Shown: positions 53,719 to 63,567, counted from the stretch's first letter. The stretch is 64,000 nt of DNA from Thiemannella venezuelensis (GCF_014203605.1 NZ_JACHJJ010000003.1:389040-453039); one strand, 5' to 3'. Notes: generated from the letters alone by a model not told the origin. Program-made: numbers and translations.

Positions 53719-53988
53719 TTATAACGGCATGAGCGACGGGTACTCCAGCACGAGGGAGCCTCCCATCAGCGCGATGCCGAGGACTGCGAGGGTGGCGGCG
53801 TCGGTCGCCTTCTTCCGCACGGCCAGCCGCCCGCCCCCGGCCAGCCGCAGCGCGGCGCCCAGCGCGATGACCGCGCCGAGCGCGAACCCGCCCCACTCGG
53901 GATCGGCCAGGGCGGCGTAGGCCACGGCGAGGACCGCACCCGCAAGCACCAGCGGGTACGGTCCCCAGCGATCGTCGGTTCTGCTCAT
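53719..53988 (-). CDS. DUF3017 small membrane protein
   Basis: 89 residues, three membrane helices (YPLVLAGAVLAVAYAALA, FALGAVIALGAALRLAG, AATLAVLGIALMGGSLVL) with a basic cytoplasmic loop (RLAVRKKATD). ATG 53988 lies 2 bases after the citrate synthase stop codon, so the pair is co-translated. Found near TCA genes in many actinomycetes; role unknown. Confidence 0.87.
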   Translation of the reverse strand: MSRTDDRWGPYPLVLAGAVLAVAYAALADPEWGGFALGAVIALGAALRLAGGGRLAVRKKATDAATLAVLGIALMGGSLVLEYPSLMPL

Positions 53989-53990
53989 GT

Positions 53991-55112
53991 TCACCGCTCG
54001 TCGATCGGCTTCCACTTCTGGTCGCGCTCGCCGATGTACTCGCTGTCCGGGCGGATCAGCCGGTTGTCGGCGTGCTGCTCGATGACGTGTGCGGTCCATC
54101 CTGACATGCGGCTGACCGAGAAGACCGGAGTGAACAGGTCGGTCGGGACGCCGAGGTAGTGGTAGACCGTTGCGGCGTAGAAGTCCACGTTGGGGTAGAG
54201 GCCCTTCGTCTCGAAGACGACCTCCTCCATCTCCTTAGACATCCGGTAGTAGGTGTCGTCTCCGGAGGCCTCCGCGAGCTCCTGCGACATCCGGCGCAGG
54301 TGCGTGGCGCGCGGGTCCTCGGTCTTGTAGACGCGGTGCCCGAAGCCCATGATCTTCTCACCTGCGGCGAGCCTGTCGCGTACGGCCTGCGCGACCGAGC
54401 CCGGGTCGAGCGACTCCAGGGTCCGCATGACCTGCTCGTTGGCGCCGCCGTGCAGCGGGCCCTTGAGGGTGCCGATCGCGGCGACGACGGCCGAGTGCAT
54501 GTCCGACAGGGTCGCGGCGCAGACGCGGGCGGCGAACGTCGAGGCGTTCATCGTGTGGTCGGCGTGCAGGACCAGGCAGGCGTCGAAGATCTCCACCGCG
54601 CGGGGGTCCGCGGCGCGGCCGGTGATCTGCAGCAGGAAGTTGGCCGCGATGCTCAGTCCCGGATCGGGTTCGGGGATCGCGGCGCCGGTCCTGGCCGCGT
54701 GGTAGCGGGCCACGAGGATGGGCTGCTGCGCGGTGAGCCGGGCGGCCTTGCGCAGGTTGGCCTCGGGGCTGCCTGCGTCCTTGTCCGGGTCGTCGGCCCC
54801 GGCCAGGGAGACCAGCGTGCGCAGCGCCTCCATGGGGGCCTGCTTCTCTGCGATCTCGGGGATGTTGGCCTCGACCAGGGCGCCGAGGGCGCGCCCGCCG
54901 ACCAGTTCCGCCCCGTAGGCGGCGAGCTGGTCCCGGTTCGGGAGACGGCCGCACTGCAGCAGGTGGGCGGTCTCTTCGAAGGTGGTGCGGCCGGCCAGGT
55001 CGTGGATGTCGTATCCACGGTAGAAGAGGCGACCGGCCTTGCCGTCGATGTCACTGAGCGCTGTCGACGCGGCTACGACATCGGCGAGGCCCTTGGTGGG
55101 TTTGTCCGCCAT
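53991..55112 (-). CDS. Citrate synthase (type II-like / methylcitrate synthase family)
   Basis: 373 residues, short form. Catalytic residues are in GPLHGGANEQVM (His), GFGHRVYKTEDPR (His) and NVDFYAATVYHYLG (Asp). Condenses oxaloacetate with acetyl-CoA; this length class includes 2-methylcitrate synthases, so propionyl-CoA use is possible, but no prp genes are adjacent. ATG 55112 follows GGAGGA. Divergent from the FHA gene. Confidence 0.93.
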   Translation of the reverse strand: MADKPTKGLADVVAASTALSDIDGKAGRLFYRGYDIHDLAGRTTFEETAHLLQCGRLPNRDQLAAYGAELVGGRALGALVEANIPEIAEKQAPMEALRTLVSLAGADDPDKDAGSPEANLRKAARLTAQQPILVARYHAARTGAAIPEPDPGLSIAANFLLQITGRAADPRAVEIFDACLVLHADHTMNASTFAARVCAATLSDMHSAVVAAIGTLKGPLHGGANEQVMRTLESLDPGSVAQAVRDRLAAGEKIMGFGHRVYKTEDPRATHLRRMSQELAEASGDDTYYRMSKEMEEVVFETKGLYPNVDFYAATVYHYLGVPTDLFTPVFSVSRMSGWTAHVIEQHADNRLIRPDSEYIGERDQKWKPIDER

Positions 55113-55293
55113 GAGTATTTCCTCCGCTTATCTTCGCTCGAAGTCTACCCGTGAGCAGGGGAAACCCTGGCGAGAGGTCCAGACCAATTTCACGAAGGAT
55201 TCTGCTTCTGGCAAAGGCGATTCCCCATCCCCTCGTTTGGGTAAGCCGGAGCTGTAGTAATAGTTACGGCGGGCTACCTGGGGAGGAACTGCC

Positions 55294-55944
55294 GTGGAGG
55301 GGCCGTTCATACGCATCGAGGACACCGGCGAGGTGGTCCCGCTGCGCCCCGAGATCACAACCATCGGGCGGGGCCGGGGAGTCGACATCCGGCTCACCGA
55401 CCCGAGTGTGTCCCGGCTGCACGCGGAATTCGTCCGGCGCGGACCCTACCTGTACGTCGTTGACCTGGGCCTGTCCCGCAACGGCACGCGGGTGAACGGC
55501 AGGCCGATCGCCCGGAGGGTGCTCGACGACGGCGACGTCGTCTCCTTCGGAGCCGCGCGAGGCAGGATCGGCGGGGTCCCCCGCGAGGACTTCGCCCCGG
55601 AGGTCGAGCTCCGACGCGCCGCGGCCCCGGAGCTGACCAGGCGCGAGGTCGACGTGCTGACCTCGCTGTGCCGGCCGGCGCTGTCGGACGAGGCGTTCGT
55701 CGCCCCGGCCACCGCGCGGGAGATCGCCGACGACCTGGTGGTGACGGAGGCGGCGGTCAAGCAGCACCTGCTCCGCCTCTACCAGAAGTTCCGGATCCCG
55801 GAGGGCACCAACCGGCGCACCAGGCTGGCCAACGAGGTCGTCGCCCTGGGGCTGGTCAGGCCCACCCCGGTGGTGCCGCCGCAGCGCGCGACCGGCGCCC
55901 CGGAGTCGCAGCCGACGACCACCGCGGGCCGCCGGGCGTCCTGA
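55294..55944 (+). CDS. FHA-domain protein with C-terminal helix-turn-helix
   Basis: 216 residues. FHA domain at about 5-95 (TTIGRGRGVDIRL, SVSRLHAEF, LSRNGTRVNGRPI), the phosphothreonine-binding residues all present. A helix-turn-helix of LuxR-like character follows (LTRREVDVLTSL, ATAREIADDLVVTEAAVKQHL, 108-170), then a disordered tail. GTG 55294 after GGGAGG. It could read the activity of Ser/Thr kinases such as the receptor kinase 5 kb away and act on DNA; this link is inference. Confidence 0.87.
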   Translation: MEGPFIRIEDTGEVVPLRPEITTIGRGRGVDIRLTDPSVSRLHAEFVRRGPYLYVVDLGLSRNGTRVNGRPIARRVLDDGDVVSFGAARGRIGGVPREDFAPEVELRRAAAPELTRREVDVLTSLCRPALSDEAFVAPATAREIADDLVVTEAAVKQHLLRLYQKFRIPEGTNRRTRLANEVVALGLVRPTPVVPPQRATGAPESQPTTTAGRRAS

Positions 55945-55989
55945 CCCGCGTCGCAGGGGCCGCCGGGCGTCCCGGATCCGCACCGTGCC

Positions 55990-56017
55990 GCGCACGCCGG
56001 ACGGGTCCGGCGTGCGC
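55990..56017. terminator. Bidirectional terminator between the FHA gene and folD
   Basis: GCGCACGCCGGA, four-base loop, TCCGGCGTGCGC: 12 perfect pairs between converging stop codons. Confidence 0.8.
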
Positions 56018-56050
56018 GCCGGACCGCCCGGAACGTGCCCGTGCGGCGGC

Positions 56051-56896
56051 TCACGCCTTCTCGGCGGCCTCGACCACGTTGGCGAGCAGCAGGGCGCGGG
56101 TCATCGGCCCGACCCCGCCGGGGTTGGGCGCGACGAAACCGGCGACGTCCCTGACGTCCGGGGCGACGTCACCGGCGATCTTCCCGTCGACCCGGGAGAC
56201 GCCGACGTCGAGCACGGCCGCGCCGGGCTTCACCATGTCCGCGGTGATCAGGTGCGGCACCCCCGCGGCGGCGACGACGATGTCGGCGCGTCGGGTGTGG
56301 GCCGCCAGGTCCTGGGTGCCGGTGTGGCAGAGGGTCACGGTGGCGTTCTCCGAACGCCGGGTGAGCAGCAGGCCGAGCGAGCGGCCCACGGTGATGCCGC
56401 GGCCGACCACGGCGACCTCCGCGCCCTTGGTCGGCACGCCGTACTCCTGCAGGAGCAGGACGATCCCGTGCGGGGTGCAGGGCAGCGGCGCGTCGACCAT
56501 GTGGACCAGCCGCCCGAGGTTGACCGGGTGCAGGCCGTCGGCGTCCTTGGCCGGGTCGATGCGCTCCAGGACCGCCTGGGTGTCGAGATGCCGCGGGAGC
56601 GGGAGCTGCACGATGTAGCCGGTGCACTCGTCGGAGGCGTTGAGCTCGTCGATGACCTCTTCAAGCTCGGCCTGGGTGGCGTTGGCGGGCAGGTCCCTGC
56701 GGATGGAGGCGATGCCGACCTCGGCGCAGTCGCGGTGCTTGCCCGCGACGTAGATCTGGCTGCCCGGGTCGTCGCCCACGAGGACCGTGCCGAGCCCGGG
56801 GGTGATCCCCCGCTCCTTCAACGCGGTCACCCGCGCCGCGAGGTCTGCCTTGATCTTCGCCGCGGTGGCCTTGCCGTCCAGAATCTGCGCGCTCAT
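56051..56896 (-). CDS. folD: Methylenetetrahydrofolate dehydrogenase / cyclohydrolase
   Basis: 281 residues, bifunctional. Supplies 10-formyltetrahydrofolate, the one-carbon donor used by PurN and PurH encoded next. Catalytic Lys in [10 protein letters not shown], folate loop [18 protein letters not shown] and the NADP loop [25 protein letters not shown] near the end. ATG 56896. Full length. Confidence 0.97.
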   Translation of the reverse strand: MSAQILDGKATAAKIKADLAARVTALKERGITPGLGTVLVGDDPGSQIYVAGKHRDCAEVGIASIRRDLPANATQAELEEVIDELNASDECTGYIVQLPLPRHLDTQAVLERIDPAKDADGLHPVNLGRLVHMVDAPLPCTPHGIVLLLQEYGVPTKGAEVAVVGRGITVGRSLGLLLTRRSENATVTLCHTGTQDLAAHTRRADIVVAAAGVPHLITADMVKPGAAVLDVGVSRVDGKIAGDVAPDVRDVAGFVAPNPGGVGPMTRALLLANVVEAAEKA

Positions 56897-57001
56897 GGAC
56901 CCAACTTTCTCACGAGATCATCCGCGCCCCGTCGCCCGCCACCCGGCACGAGGCGGCCGCCCGCCGCCCGCCCGGGGCCGCCGGAGACCGCCTCGCACGG
57001 G

Positions 57002-57175
57002 TCAGCCGCGCTCGGCCTCCCGCTGCTCGATGATCCTGCGGGTGAAGGGGATGAACTCCACGACCTTCGCGCCCATGTAGGCGGAGCCGAGCGCGAGGAT
57101 CACCAGGGCGATCGGGCTCTGCCAGAGGCCGCCGATCATCAGAAGGGCGGGCAGGACGAAGTCAAGCATGGGCAT
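57002..57175 (-). CDS. 57-residue membrane protein
   Basis: MPMLDFVLPALLMIGGLWQ begins a two-helix protein (second helix IALVILALGSAYMGAKVV) ending in a basic, charged tail (TRRIIEQREAERG). ATG 57175 has GGAGA 6 bases upstream; ATG 57169 is possible. Codon third positions are GC-rich as in real genes. It sits between purH and folD on the same strand. Unknown function. Confidence 0.7.
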   Translation of the reverse strand: MPMLDFVLPALLMIGGLWQSPIALVILALGSAYMGAKVVEFIPFTRRIIEQREAERG

Positions 57176-57478
57176 GGGAGGTCTCCAGCGGGCCGTGGGA
57201 AAGAACGCTCCAGGCTAACCATGGGCAAAACCCACACAAGCCGGAACAACCTGCTCATTTAGCCACTCTCTTGTCACCCGCCTCGGCGACCGCCGGTGAC
57301 TGCGGGAGCGACACCAGCAGTATCGGCGGCCCGGCCGCCCACCGTAGGGCTTCCGGGAAAACACCCGGAGGAAATCAAGCCGCCGCATGCGGCGCCGCCG
57401 AGCGCCGGACCGCGCATCCCCCGCGGCGCCACCTCCCCCGGCCGCAGCACCACCCCTCAGGGGCACCGCGGCGGGAAA
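57176..57478. other. Gap between the small membrane gene and the purH terminator
   Basis: About 300 bases, no ORF with normal start and codon use on either strand. The AT-rich part near 57210-57270 may be the promoter of the small membrane gene. Confidence 0.4.
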
Positions 57479-57514
57479 GCCCGCAGCCCCGGTCTCCGGA
57501 CCGGGGCTGCGGGC
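57479..57514 (-). terminator. Terminator of purH
   Basis: GCCCGCAGCCCCGG, eight-base loop, CCGGGGCTGCGGGC: 14 perfect pairs, followed on the minus strand by TTT, 36 bases after the purH stop codon. Confidence 0.85.
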
Positions 57515-57550
57515 CGGGCGGTCACCGGCGGAGGATCCGCGGGACGCGCC

Positions 57551-59095
57551 TCAGTGGAAGAAGTGCCGGGTGCCGGTGAAGTACAGGGTGATCCCGGCCG
57601 CCTCGGCCGCGGCGATCACCTCGTCGTCCCTGATCGAGCCGCCGGGCTCCACGACCGCCTTCACACCCGCGTCGACGAGGATCTTGAGGCCGTCGGCGAA
57701 CGGGAAGAACGCGTCGGAGGCCGCCACCGACCCGGCCGCGCGCTCACCCGCCCGGGAGACCGCGAGCTGGGCCGAGTCGACCCGGTTGACCTGCCCCATG
57801 CCGACGCCGACGCTCGCCCCGCCGGAGGCCAGCAGGATCGCGTTGGACTTCACCGAGCGGCACGCCTTCCAGGCGAAGGCCAGGTCCGCGAGGACCTCCT
57901 CCGACGCCGCGGGGCCCGCCTTGAGCTCCCAGGTCGCGGGGGCGTCGCCGGGGGCGTCCACCCGGTCGGCCGTCTGCACCAGCAGGCCGCCGTCGATCCG
58001 GCGGAACTCGGCCGGGTTGGCCGGGCCCTGCGGGCAGGACAGCAGCCGGATGTTCTTCTTCCCGGTCAGTACGGCCAGCGCCTCGTCGCTGAAACCGGTG
58101 GCCACCACGACCTCGGTGAACACCTCGGCGATCTGCCGGGCCAGCTCCCCGGTGACCTCGCCGTTGACCGCGATGACCCCGCCGTAGGCGGAGACCGGGT
58201 CGCACGCGTGGGCCTTGCGGTGGGCCTCGGCGACGTCGGCGCCGACCGCGATGCCGCACGGGTTCTGGTGCTTGATGATCGCGACGGCGGGCTCGGCGAA
58301 GTCCCACGCGGCCCGCCAGGCGGCGTCGGCGTCGAGGTAGTTGTTGTAGGACATCTCCTTGCCGTGCAGCTGCTCGGCCCCGGCCAGCCCGCCGGCGCCC
58401 GCGCTGTAGAGGGCGGCGCGCTGGTGCGGGTTCTCGCCGTAGCGCAGCGGCGAGGCCAGCTCCCAGGAGGCGCCCATGAACGACGGCCAGGCGTCGCCCT
58501 CGGCCGCGTACACGTTCGCGAACCAGGAGGCCACGGCGGTGTCGTAGGCGGCGGTGTGGGCGTAGGCGGCGGCGGCCAGGCGGCGGCGCTCGGTGAAGGT
58601 GAAGCCGCCCGCGGCGACCGCGGCCAGCACGTCCCCGTAGGCCTCGGGGTTCACCACGACCGCGGCGGTGCCGTGGTTCTTGGCCGCGGCGCGGATCATC
58701 GCCGGGCCGCCGATGTCGATCTGCTCCACGCACTCGGCGTCGGACGCGCCGGAGGCGACCGTCTCCTGGAACGGGTAGAGGTTGACCACGACCAGCTGGA
58801 ACGGGTCGATCTCCAGCTCCTCGAGCTGCGCCACGTGGGCGGGGTTGCCGCTGTCGGCCAGCAGACCGGCGTGCACGCGCGGGTGCAGGGTCTTCACCCG
58901 GCCGTCGAGGCACTCGGGGAAGCCCGTCAGCGCCTCGACCGGGGTCACCGGGACGCCGAAGGAGGCGATCCTCGCAGCCGTGCCGCCGGTGGAGACGATC
59001 TCCACGCCCGCGGCGTCGAGCCCGCGTGCCAGCTCCTCCAGCCCGCTCTTGTCGTACACCGCGATCAACGCGCGCCGGATGGCGATGCGGGTCAC
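57551..59095 (-). CDS. purH: Bifunctional AICAR formyltransferase / IMP cyclohydrolase
   Basis: 514 residues, the last two steps of IMP synthesis. N-terminal cyclohydrolase ([39 protein letters not shown]) and C-terminal transformylase ([39 protein letters not shown]). GTG 59095 is set by AGGAGG 8 bases upstream; the upstream frame is spurious. Follows purN by 68 bases. Confidence 0.97.
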   Translation of the reverse strand: MTRIAIRRALIAVYDKSGLEELARGLDAAGVEIVSTGGTAARIASFGVPVTPVEALTGFPECLDGRVKTLHPRVHAGLLADSGNPAHVAQLEELEIDPFQLVVVNLYPFQETVASGASDAECVEQIDIGGPAMIRAAAKNHGTAAVVVNPEAYGDVLAAVAAGGFTFTERRRLAAAAYAHTAAYDTAVASWFANVYAAEGDAWPSFMGASWELASPLRYGENPHQRAALYSAGAGGLAGAEQLHGKEMSYNNYLDADAAWRAAWDFAEPAVAIIKHQNPCGIAVGADVAEAHRKAHACDPVSAYGGVIAVNGEVTGELARQIAEVFTEVVVATGFSDEALAVLTGKKNIRLLSCPQGPANPAEFRRIDGGLLVQTADRVDAPGDAPATWELKAGPAASEEVLADLAFAWKACRSVKSNAILLASGGASVGVGMGQVNRVDSAQLAVSRAGERAAGSVAASDAFFPFADGLKILVDAGVKAVVEPGGSIRDDEVIAAAEAAGITLYFTGTRHFFH

Positions 59096-59163
59096 TTCCA
59101 GGTCCTCCTGTTGCTTCCGGTTGTCCGGGCCGCCCGGCTCGTCTGCCGGGTCGTTCCAGCGGT

Positions 59164-59811
59164 TCAGATCGTTCGGGATCGCGGGGCGCCCGGCCCGGAG
59201 GAGCGCCCGACGCGGACGGTCCGGCCGGTCACCGCCCAGCCCTCGCGGGCCATCCGGCCGACGGTCTCCACGAGCAGCCCGCGCTCGACGCTCTTGATGC
59301 GCTCGTGCAGGGCGTGCTCGTCGTCGCCGTCGTAGACGCGGACGGTCTCCTGGGCGACGATCGGCCCGGTGTCGACCCCGGCGTCGGCGAGCATCACGGT
59401 GCAGCCGGTGACGCGCACGCCGTACGCGAGGGCGTCGCGGACCCCGTGCGCCCCGGGGAAGGAGGGCAGCAGCGCGGGGTGGGTGTTGAGCACGGGGAAG
59501 GCGGACAGCGTCGGCGCGCCGAGGATCTTCATGAACCCCGCGCAGACGACCAGGTCCGGCTTGTACTCGGCGATCCTGGCCGCGAGCGCCAGGTCCCACG
59601 CCTCGCGCGTCGGGTGGTCGGGGATCCGCTCGACGAAGGTCGGCACTCCGGCGCGCTCCGCGCGGTCCAGCCCTTCGATGCCGTCGCGGTCCGCGCCCAC
59701 CGCCACGATCCGGGCGCCGTAGCCCTCGTCTGCCACCGCGTCGAGCAGGGCCTGTAGGTTTGTTCCAGAGCCGGAAACGAGAACCACAAGCCGAGCGGCC
59801 TGGGATGACAC
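59164..59811 (-). CDS. purN: Phosphoribosylglycinamide formyltransferase
   Basis: 215 residues. Transfers the formyl group of 10-formyltetrahydrofolate to [18 protein letters not shown] phosphate loop, [21 protein letters not shown] (catalytic Asn and His) and [11 protein letters not shown] (Asp). GTG 59811 is preferred (GGAG 7 bases upstream, family start right before [11 protein letters not shown]) over the TTG at 59841. Upstream partner of purH. Confidence 0.96.
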   Translation of the reverse strand: MSSQAARLVVLVSGSGTNLQALLDAVADEGYGARIVAVGADRDGIEGLDRAERAGVPTFVERIPDHPTREAWDLALAARIAEYKPDLVVCAGFMKILGAPTLSAFPVLNTHPALLPSFPGAHGVRDALAYGVRVTGCTVMLADAGVDTGPIVAQETVRVYDGDDEHALHERIKSVERGLLVETVGRMAREGWAVTGRTVRVGRSSGPGAPRSRTI

Positions 59812-59890
59812 CGACGCACTCCATTCCGACGAGGACTTCAACGCCGCTGCAAGGGTATCGGCCTACCGGTTCACGTGACGCAAGGAGGTC

Positions 59891-60307
59891 ATGCAGGTGA
59901 CGACACCCGTCCAGCTGAAGCCCACCGAGAAGGCGGGACGACGGGCGCTCTGGCTGGCGTTCGCGGCGATCGTGCTGACGTTCATGCTCCCGCTGGCGGG
60001 ACTGTTCGTGGCGGTCTTCGCACTCGTCGTCTCGGTCCGCGCGATCCCCGCGCTCCGGTCCGTGTCCAGACCCGTGGGCACGGCCGTCGCGGGCATCGTC
60101 ATCTCCTCGGTGGCGCTCCTGATCTCGATCGCGGTGCTCGCGCTCCAGCTCTACCTCAGCGAGGAGCTCGCCGCCTACGCCGAATGCAAGATCGGCGCCG
60201 GCACCGTCGCCGCGCAGGACGAGTGCGTGGACCGGCTGGAGCGGGCCGTGGAGAAGCGGTTCCCCGCCGTCGAGCCCGGTCAGCTGCAGTTCCCCTTCCC
60301 GCCCTGA
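59891..60307 (+). CDS. DUF4190-like small membrane protein
   Basis: 138 residues: basic N-terminus, two helices close together ([19 protein letters not shown] with [10 protein letters not shown]) and a third ([20 protein letters not shown]), then an outward segment with two cysteines ([17 protein letters not shown]). ATG 59891 follows AAGGAGG. Divergent from purN; 3' end overlaps the MarR gene by 28 bases. Function unknown. Confidence 0.82.
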   Translation: MQVTTPVQLKPTEKAGRRALWLAFAAIVLTFMLPLAGLFVAVFALVVSVRAIPALRSVSRPVGTAVAGIVISSVALLISIAVLALQLYLSEELAAYAECKIGAGTVAAQDECVDRLERAVEKRFPAVEPGQLQFPFPP

Positions 60308-60819
60308 CGCCCTCCCCGCCCCGGCGGCCGGGTCCCGGCGCCGAGGTCCGGCGCCGCCGCGGTGATCCGCTCCCGCATCGGACGCCTGGCCAGGGCGTCG
60401 AGCACCTCGTCGACCAGCCGGCTCAGGGGGAACGACAGCTCCGCCTCCAGTTCGGCCGCCGCGGCGGCGGTGGCCGCCCACTCCGCCTCCAGCACCGGCA
60501 CGAGCGCCTCGGCCTCCGGGGTGAGGCGGACGATCCTGCGGCGCGCGTCCTCGCCCGGCGCGACGGCGACCAGGCCCGCCCTGCCCATCTGCGCCACCGT
60601 CTGGCTGGCCGCGGAGTGGGTCACCCCGATCGCCCGCGCCAGGTCCCGGATGGAGCTCGGCCCGCAGGCGGCCAGCGCCCGGACGACGACGGTGAACCGG
60701 GGGCGGAACCCCTCCAGGCCGAGGTCGGCGTAGACGGCCGCGATATCCGCGTCCAGCAGGTCGAGCAGGTGGCGCAGGCGTGTTCCGAGGATTCCGGGGC
60801 CGGACATGAGGTGATCCAT
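60280..60819 (-). CDS. MarR-family transcriptional regulator
   Basis: 179 residues. Winged helix with [20 protein letters not shown] as recognition region and the wing [13 protein letters not shown], then dimerisation helices and a Gly/Arg-rich tail. ATG 60819 is favoured: TTACAT lies 7 bases upstream (leaderless), and that element is inside the palindromic operator, so the protein should shut off its own start. GTG 60825 is an alternative. Divergent from prolyl aminopeptidase. Confidence 0.9.
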   Translation of the reverse strand: MDHLMSGPGILGTRLRHLLDLLDADIAAVYADLGLEGFRPRFTVVVRALAACGPSSIRDLARAIGVTHSAASQTVAQMGRAGLVAVAPGEDARRRIVRLTPEAEALVPVLEAEWAATAAAAAELEAELSFPLSRLVDEVLDALARRPMRERITAAAPDLGAGTRPPGRGGRQGGKGNCS

Positions 60820-60825
60820 GCCCAC

Positions 60826-60861
60826 AATGTAACAGGGCTAATATAATAGCCCTGTTACATT
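60826..60861. promoter_or_regulatory. Perfect 15-base inverted repeat, MarR operator
   Basis: AATGTAACAGGGCTA, six bases (ATATAA), TAGCCCTGTTACATT: every position pairs. It fills the divergent MarR-pip promoter and covers the regulator -10 element. Confidence 0.8.
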
Positions 60862-60881
60862 TTTCCGGAAGGAGCCGTCCC

Positions 60882-61841
60882 GTGCCCGACCTCTATCCCC
60901 CGATCGAGCCCTACGACCACGGCATGCTCGACACCGACGACGGCAACCTCGTCTACTGGGAGGTCTGCGGCGACCCGGACGGCAAGCCCGCCCTCGTCGT
61001 CCACGGCGGGCCGGGAGGGAGCTGCTCCCCCGGCCACCGGCGCTACTTCGACCCCGGGCGCTACCGGGTCGTCCTGTTCGACCAGCGCAACTGCGGGCGG
61101 AGCACGCCGCACGCGAGCGACCCCGCGGCGGACATGGGCCTCAACACCACCGGTCACCTGATCGCCGACATGGAGCGCCTGCGCGAGCACCTCGGCATCG
61201 ACCGCTGGCTGCTGTTCGGCGGCTCGTGGGGCTCCACGCTGATCCTCGCCTACGCCGAGCGCCATCCCGAGCGGGTCTCGGAGATCGTCATCCCCAGCGT
61301 CACCATGAGCCGGCGCTCGGAGATCGACTGGCTCTACCGGGGCGTCGGCCGGTTCTTCCCGGAGGAGTGGGAGCGGTTCCGGGACGGCGTGCCCGAGACC
61401 GACCGCGACGGCGACCTGCTCGCGGCCTACGCCCGGCTCATGGAGGACCCCGATCCCGAGGTGCGGGCCAGGGCCGCGGCCGACTGGACGGCCTGGGAGG
61501 ACGCGGTGATCTCCATGGAGCCGAACGGCAAGAAGAACATCTACAGCGACAACCCGCCGGACGACCTCCTGGCGCTCGTCCGGATCTGCGCGCACTACTT
61601 CTCGCACGGCGTCTGGCTGGAGGAGGGCGCGCTGCTCCGCGACGCGGGGCGGCTGGCCGGGATCCCGGCCGTCCTGATCCACGGCCGCCTCGACCTGAGC
61701 GGGCCGGCCGGCACCGCCTGGGAGCTGGCCCGCGCCTGGCCCGACGCGGAACTGGTCATCGTCGAGGACTCCGGGCACACGGGCAGCGACGCCATGCGCG
61801 TGGAGATCCTCGGCGCGCTCGACCGGTTCGCCCGGAACTGA
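60882..61841 (+). CDS. pip: Prolyl aminopeptidase
   Basis: 319 residues, S33 alpha/beta-hydrolase removing N-terminal proline from peptides. Oxyanion loop [16 protein letters not shown], nucleophile Ser115 in GGSWGSTL, acid in HGRLDLSGP and His in [20 protein letters not shown] is typical of the family. GTG 60882 after GGAAGGAG. Controlled by the divergent MarR protein if the operator call is right, which is unusual for a housekeeping peptidase and may mean a detoxifying or nutritional use. Confidence 0.93.
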   Translation: MPDLYPPIEPYDHGMLDTDDGNLVYWEVCGDPDGKPALVVHGGPGGSCSPGHRRYFDPGRYRVVLFDQRNCGRSTPHASDPAADMGLNTTGHLIADMERLREHLGIDRWLLFGGSWGSTLILAYAERHPERVSEIVIPSVTMSRRSEIDWLYRGVGRFFPEEWERFRDGVPETDRDGDLLAAYARLMEDPDPEVRARAAADWTAWEDAVISMEPNGKKNIYSDNPPDDLLALVRICAHYFSHGVWLEEGALLRDAGRLAGIPAVLIHGRLDLSGPAGTAWELARAWPDAELVIVEDSGHTGSDAMRVEILGALDRFARN

Positions 61842-61856
61842 GCCGCCGCTCCCGGC

Positions 61857-61899
61857 GTGCCCGCCGTACGGCGGCGCGGGGTGTGCCCGCCGTACGGCG
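61857..61899. repeat. Duplicated 17-base palindromic unit between pip and the DUF6350 gene
   Basis: GTGCCCGCCGTACGGCG at 61857 and again at 61883; the first copy forms the perfect palindrome CCGCCGTACGGCGG. Either hairpin could end transcription of the two converging genes. Confidence 0.6.
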
Positions 61900-61905
61900 C
61901 GCGGG

Positions 61906-63567
61906 TCAGTCGCGGTCCCAGGCGTAGGGGTCCACGTAGATCACGTGGCCGCCCCGGTCGTCGGTCTCGTCGACGATGTCGCGCCGGGGCGGGCGGGGCG
62001 GCTCGCGGCGCCGGAGCTTCGCCGGGCCCTCCGCCGGGGCCGCGGCGTGCTCGTCCTCCCAGTCGTCCCGGATGACCGGGATCGGCTGGGTGTCGCACTC
62101 GGCGGCGTCCAGCCAGTGGCCGGGCAGCGCGCGGGGCTGGTCCTGCTCGGCGAGTCCCGCCTTCCCCGCCACCGATCCGGCGGCCCTGACCAGCTTGGCG
62201 CCGGCCTTGCGGACGGGAGCCGTGGCCGTGCCGACCTTCGCGGCGGCCCGGGTGACGGCGGTGTTCTGACCCCGGAAGATCAGCCACCAGTTGGTCAGCC
62301 CCGCCGAGATCCCCGCCGCGACGCCCACCTCCAGCGTCACCGAGAGCATGACCTCCCACGCCGCCGGGCCCATCACCGAGAGCCTGGCCCCGCCGAGCGC
62401 GCCTCCGGACAGCGCCGCGAGCAGTCCGGCCGCGCAGCCGGTCGCGGCGCCGCAGACGAACCCCCACAGCGGCGCGCCCTCGTAGGAGGGAGAGGGGGCG
62501 ACCTTCACCAGCAGCGCGCCCCCCACCGCCCCGGCCACGAACGGCACCGCGATCACCGCCATGATCCAGGACGGGGTCGGCCCCGCCTCCGGCAGCGCGC
62601 CCAGGATCGGCAGGGTGGGCACGGCGCCCAGTTGCACGCCCGTCGGGGCGATCAGCGTGCCGGTCCCGACGGCGAATCCCGGACCCGCGATGTAGGACAT
62701 CCCCCAGATGAACGCGTTGAACAGGTAGAGCCCCTGCCCCAGCAGGAGCAGCAGGCCCCCGACGAAGCCCGGCGACAGGACGTCGGTCAGCTCCCGGATC
62801 TGCCCGAAGCCCGCCACGAGCGCGCCGAGCACCAGGACGGCCCCGGCCGCCAGCATGATCCCCGTCGCGGCGGCCGTACCGACCACGACCGACCGCACCC
62901 GCTCGGGCAGCAGGCGCAGCATCGCCCGCCACGGCCCGATCGCCCGGACGGTGGCCAGCGCTCCGGCGACGAAGGCCAGCGCCAGGTGGCTGACCAGCAC
63001 GTCACCGATGAACGGCTGGGTGATCTCGTTGCGGGCGACGAGCGCGATCCCCCCGGCCAGCAGCGCGTACGGCGCCGCCAGCGAGACGCCCGCCTGCCCG
63101 ATCAGGAACAGCTGGGCGCGGCGGCGGGCGTTGGCCTCGTCCTTGGGGCTGTTCTTGGGCAGCCGGGCGGGCAGCCGGAGCCGCAGGTCCGCGTCGCGGG
63201 CCATCCAGATCCCGGCACGGTAGAGCAGGAAGGCGGGCAGGACCATGAGCCCCAGCGGGATCAGGCCGACGGAGCCGCCGGGGATCGCGAACCCCGCGTG
63301 GTGCGCCGCCAGCCAGAGCTGCGCCGCGGTGCGGAAGACCCCGGGCAGACCGGGGCCGAGCGCGTCCCGGGGCGCGGCGATCCAGCCGATCAGGGTGAGC
63401 GTGGTGAGCACCGCCAGGCCCGCGCCGAGCGTCCAGACCGCGGCGAGCATCCCGGAGACCGGGAGCGGGCGGCGGGCGTCGTCGTCGTCACCCGTGACGC
63501 CGGGCAGGGGGATGCGGCGCAGGACGCTGCGCGGAGCCGTCCGGAACTGGTCGAGAAGGGCCGTCAC
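61906..63567 (-). CDS. DUF6350-family polytopic membrane protein (cell division PerM-like)
   Basis: 553 residues with about ten helices over residues 30-440 (LGAGLAVLTTLTLIGWIAA, VGLIPLGLMVLPAFLLYRAGI, FVGGLLLLLGQGLYLFN, MAVIAVPFVAGAVGG) and a charged C-terminal tail rich in Arg, Asp and Pro. GTG 63567 is chosen since it begins MTALLDQFRTAP; the further upstream frame has no ribosome site. Homologues lie between sucD and purN in actinomycetes, as here. Mycobacterial PerM is linked to division and magnesium limitation; this role is only inferred. Confidence 0.85.
   Translation of the reverse strand: MTALLDQFRTAPRSVLRRIPLPGVTGDDDDARRPLPVSGMLAAVWTLGAGLAVLTTLTLIGWIAAPRDALGPGLPGVFRTAAQLWLAAHHAGFAIPGGSVGLIPLGLMVLPAFLLYRAGIWMARDADLRLRLPARLPKNSPKDEANARRRAQLFLIGQAGVSLAAPYALLAGGIALVARNEITQPFIGDVLVSHLALAFVAGALATVRAIGPWRAMLRLLPERVRSVVVGTAAATGIMLAAGAVLVLGALVAGFGQIRELTDVLSPGFVGGLLLLLGQGLYLFNAFIWGMSYIAGPGFAVGTGTLIAPTGVQLGAVPTLPILGALPEAGPTPSWIMAVIAVPFVAGAVGGALLVKVAPSPSYEGAPLWGFVCGAATGCAAGLLAALSGGALGGARLSVMGPAAWEVMLSVTLEVGVAAGISAGLTNWWLIFRGQNTAVTRAAAKVGTATAPVRKAGAKLVRAAGSVAGKAGLAEQDQPRALPGHWLDAAECDTQPIPVIRDDWEDEHAAAPAEGPAKLRRREPPRPPRRDIVDETDDRGGHVIYVDPYAWDRD

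Noticed and set aside
53604..53719. ACTGGCC direct repeats upstream of icd as an operator
   Set aside because: Seven-base repeats of this composition can occur by chance here; noted under icd but not called as a site.
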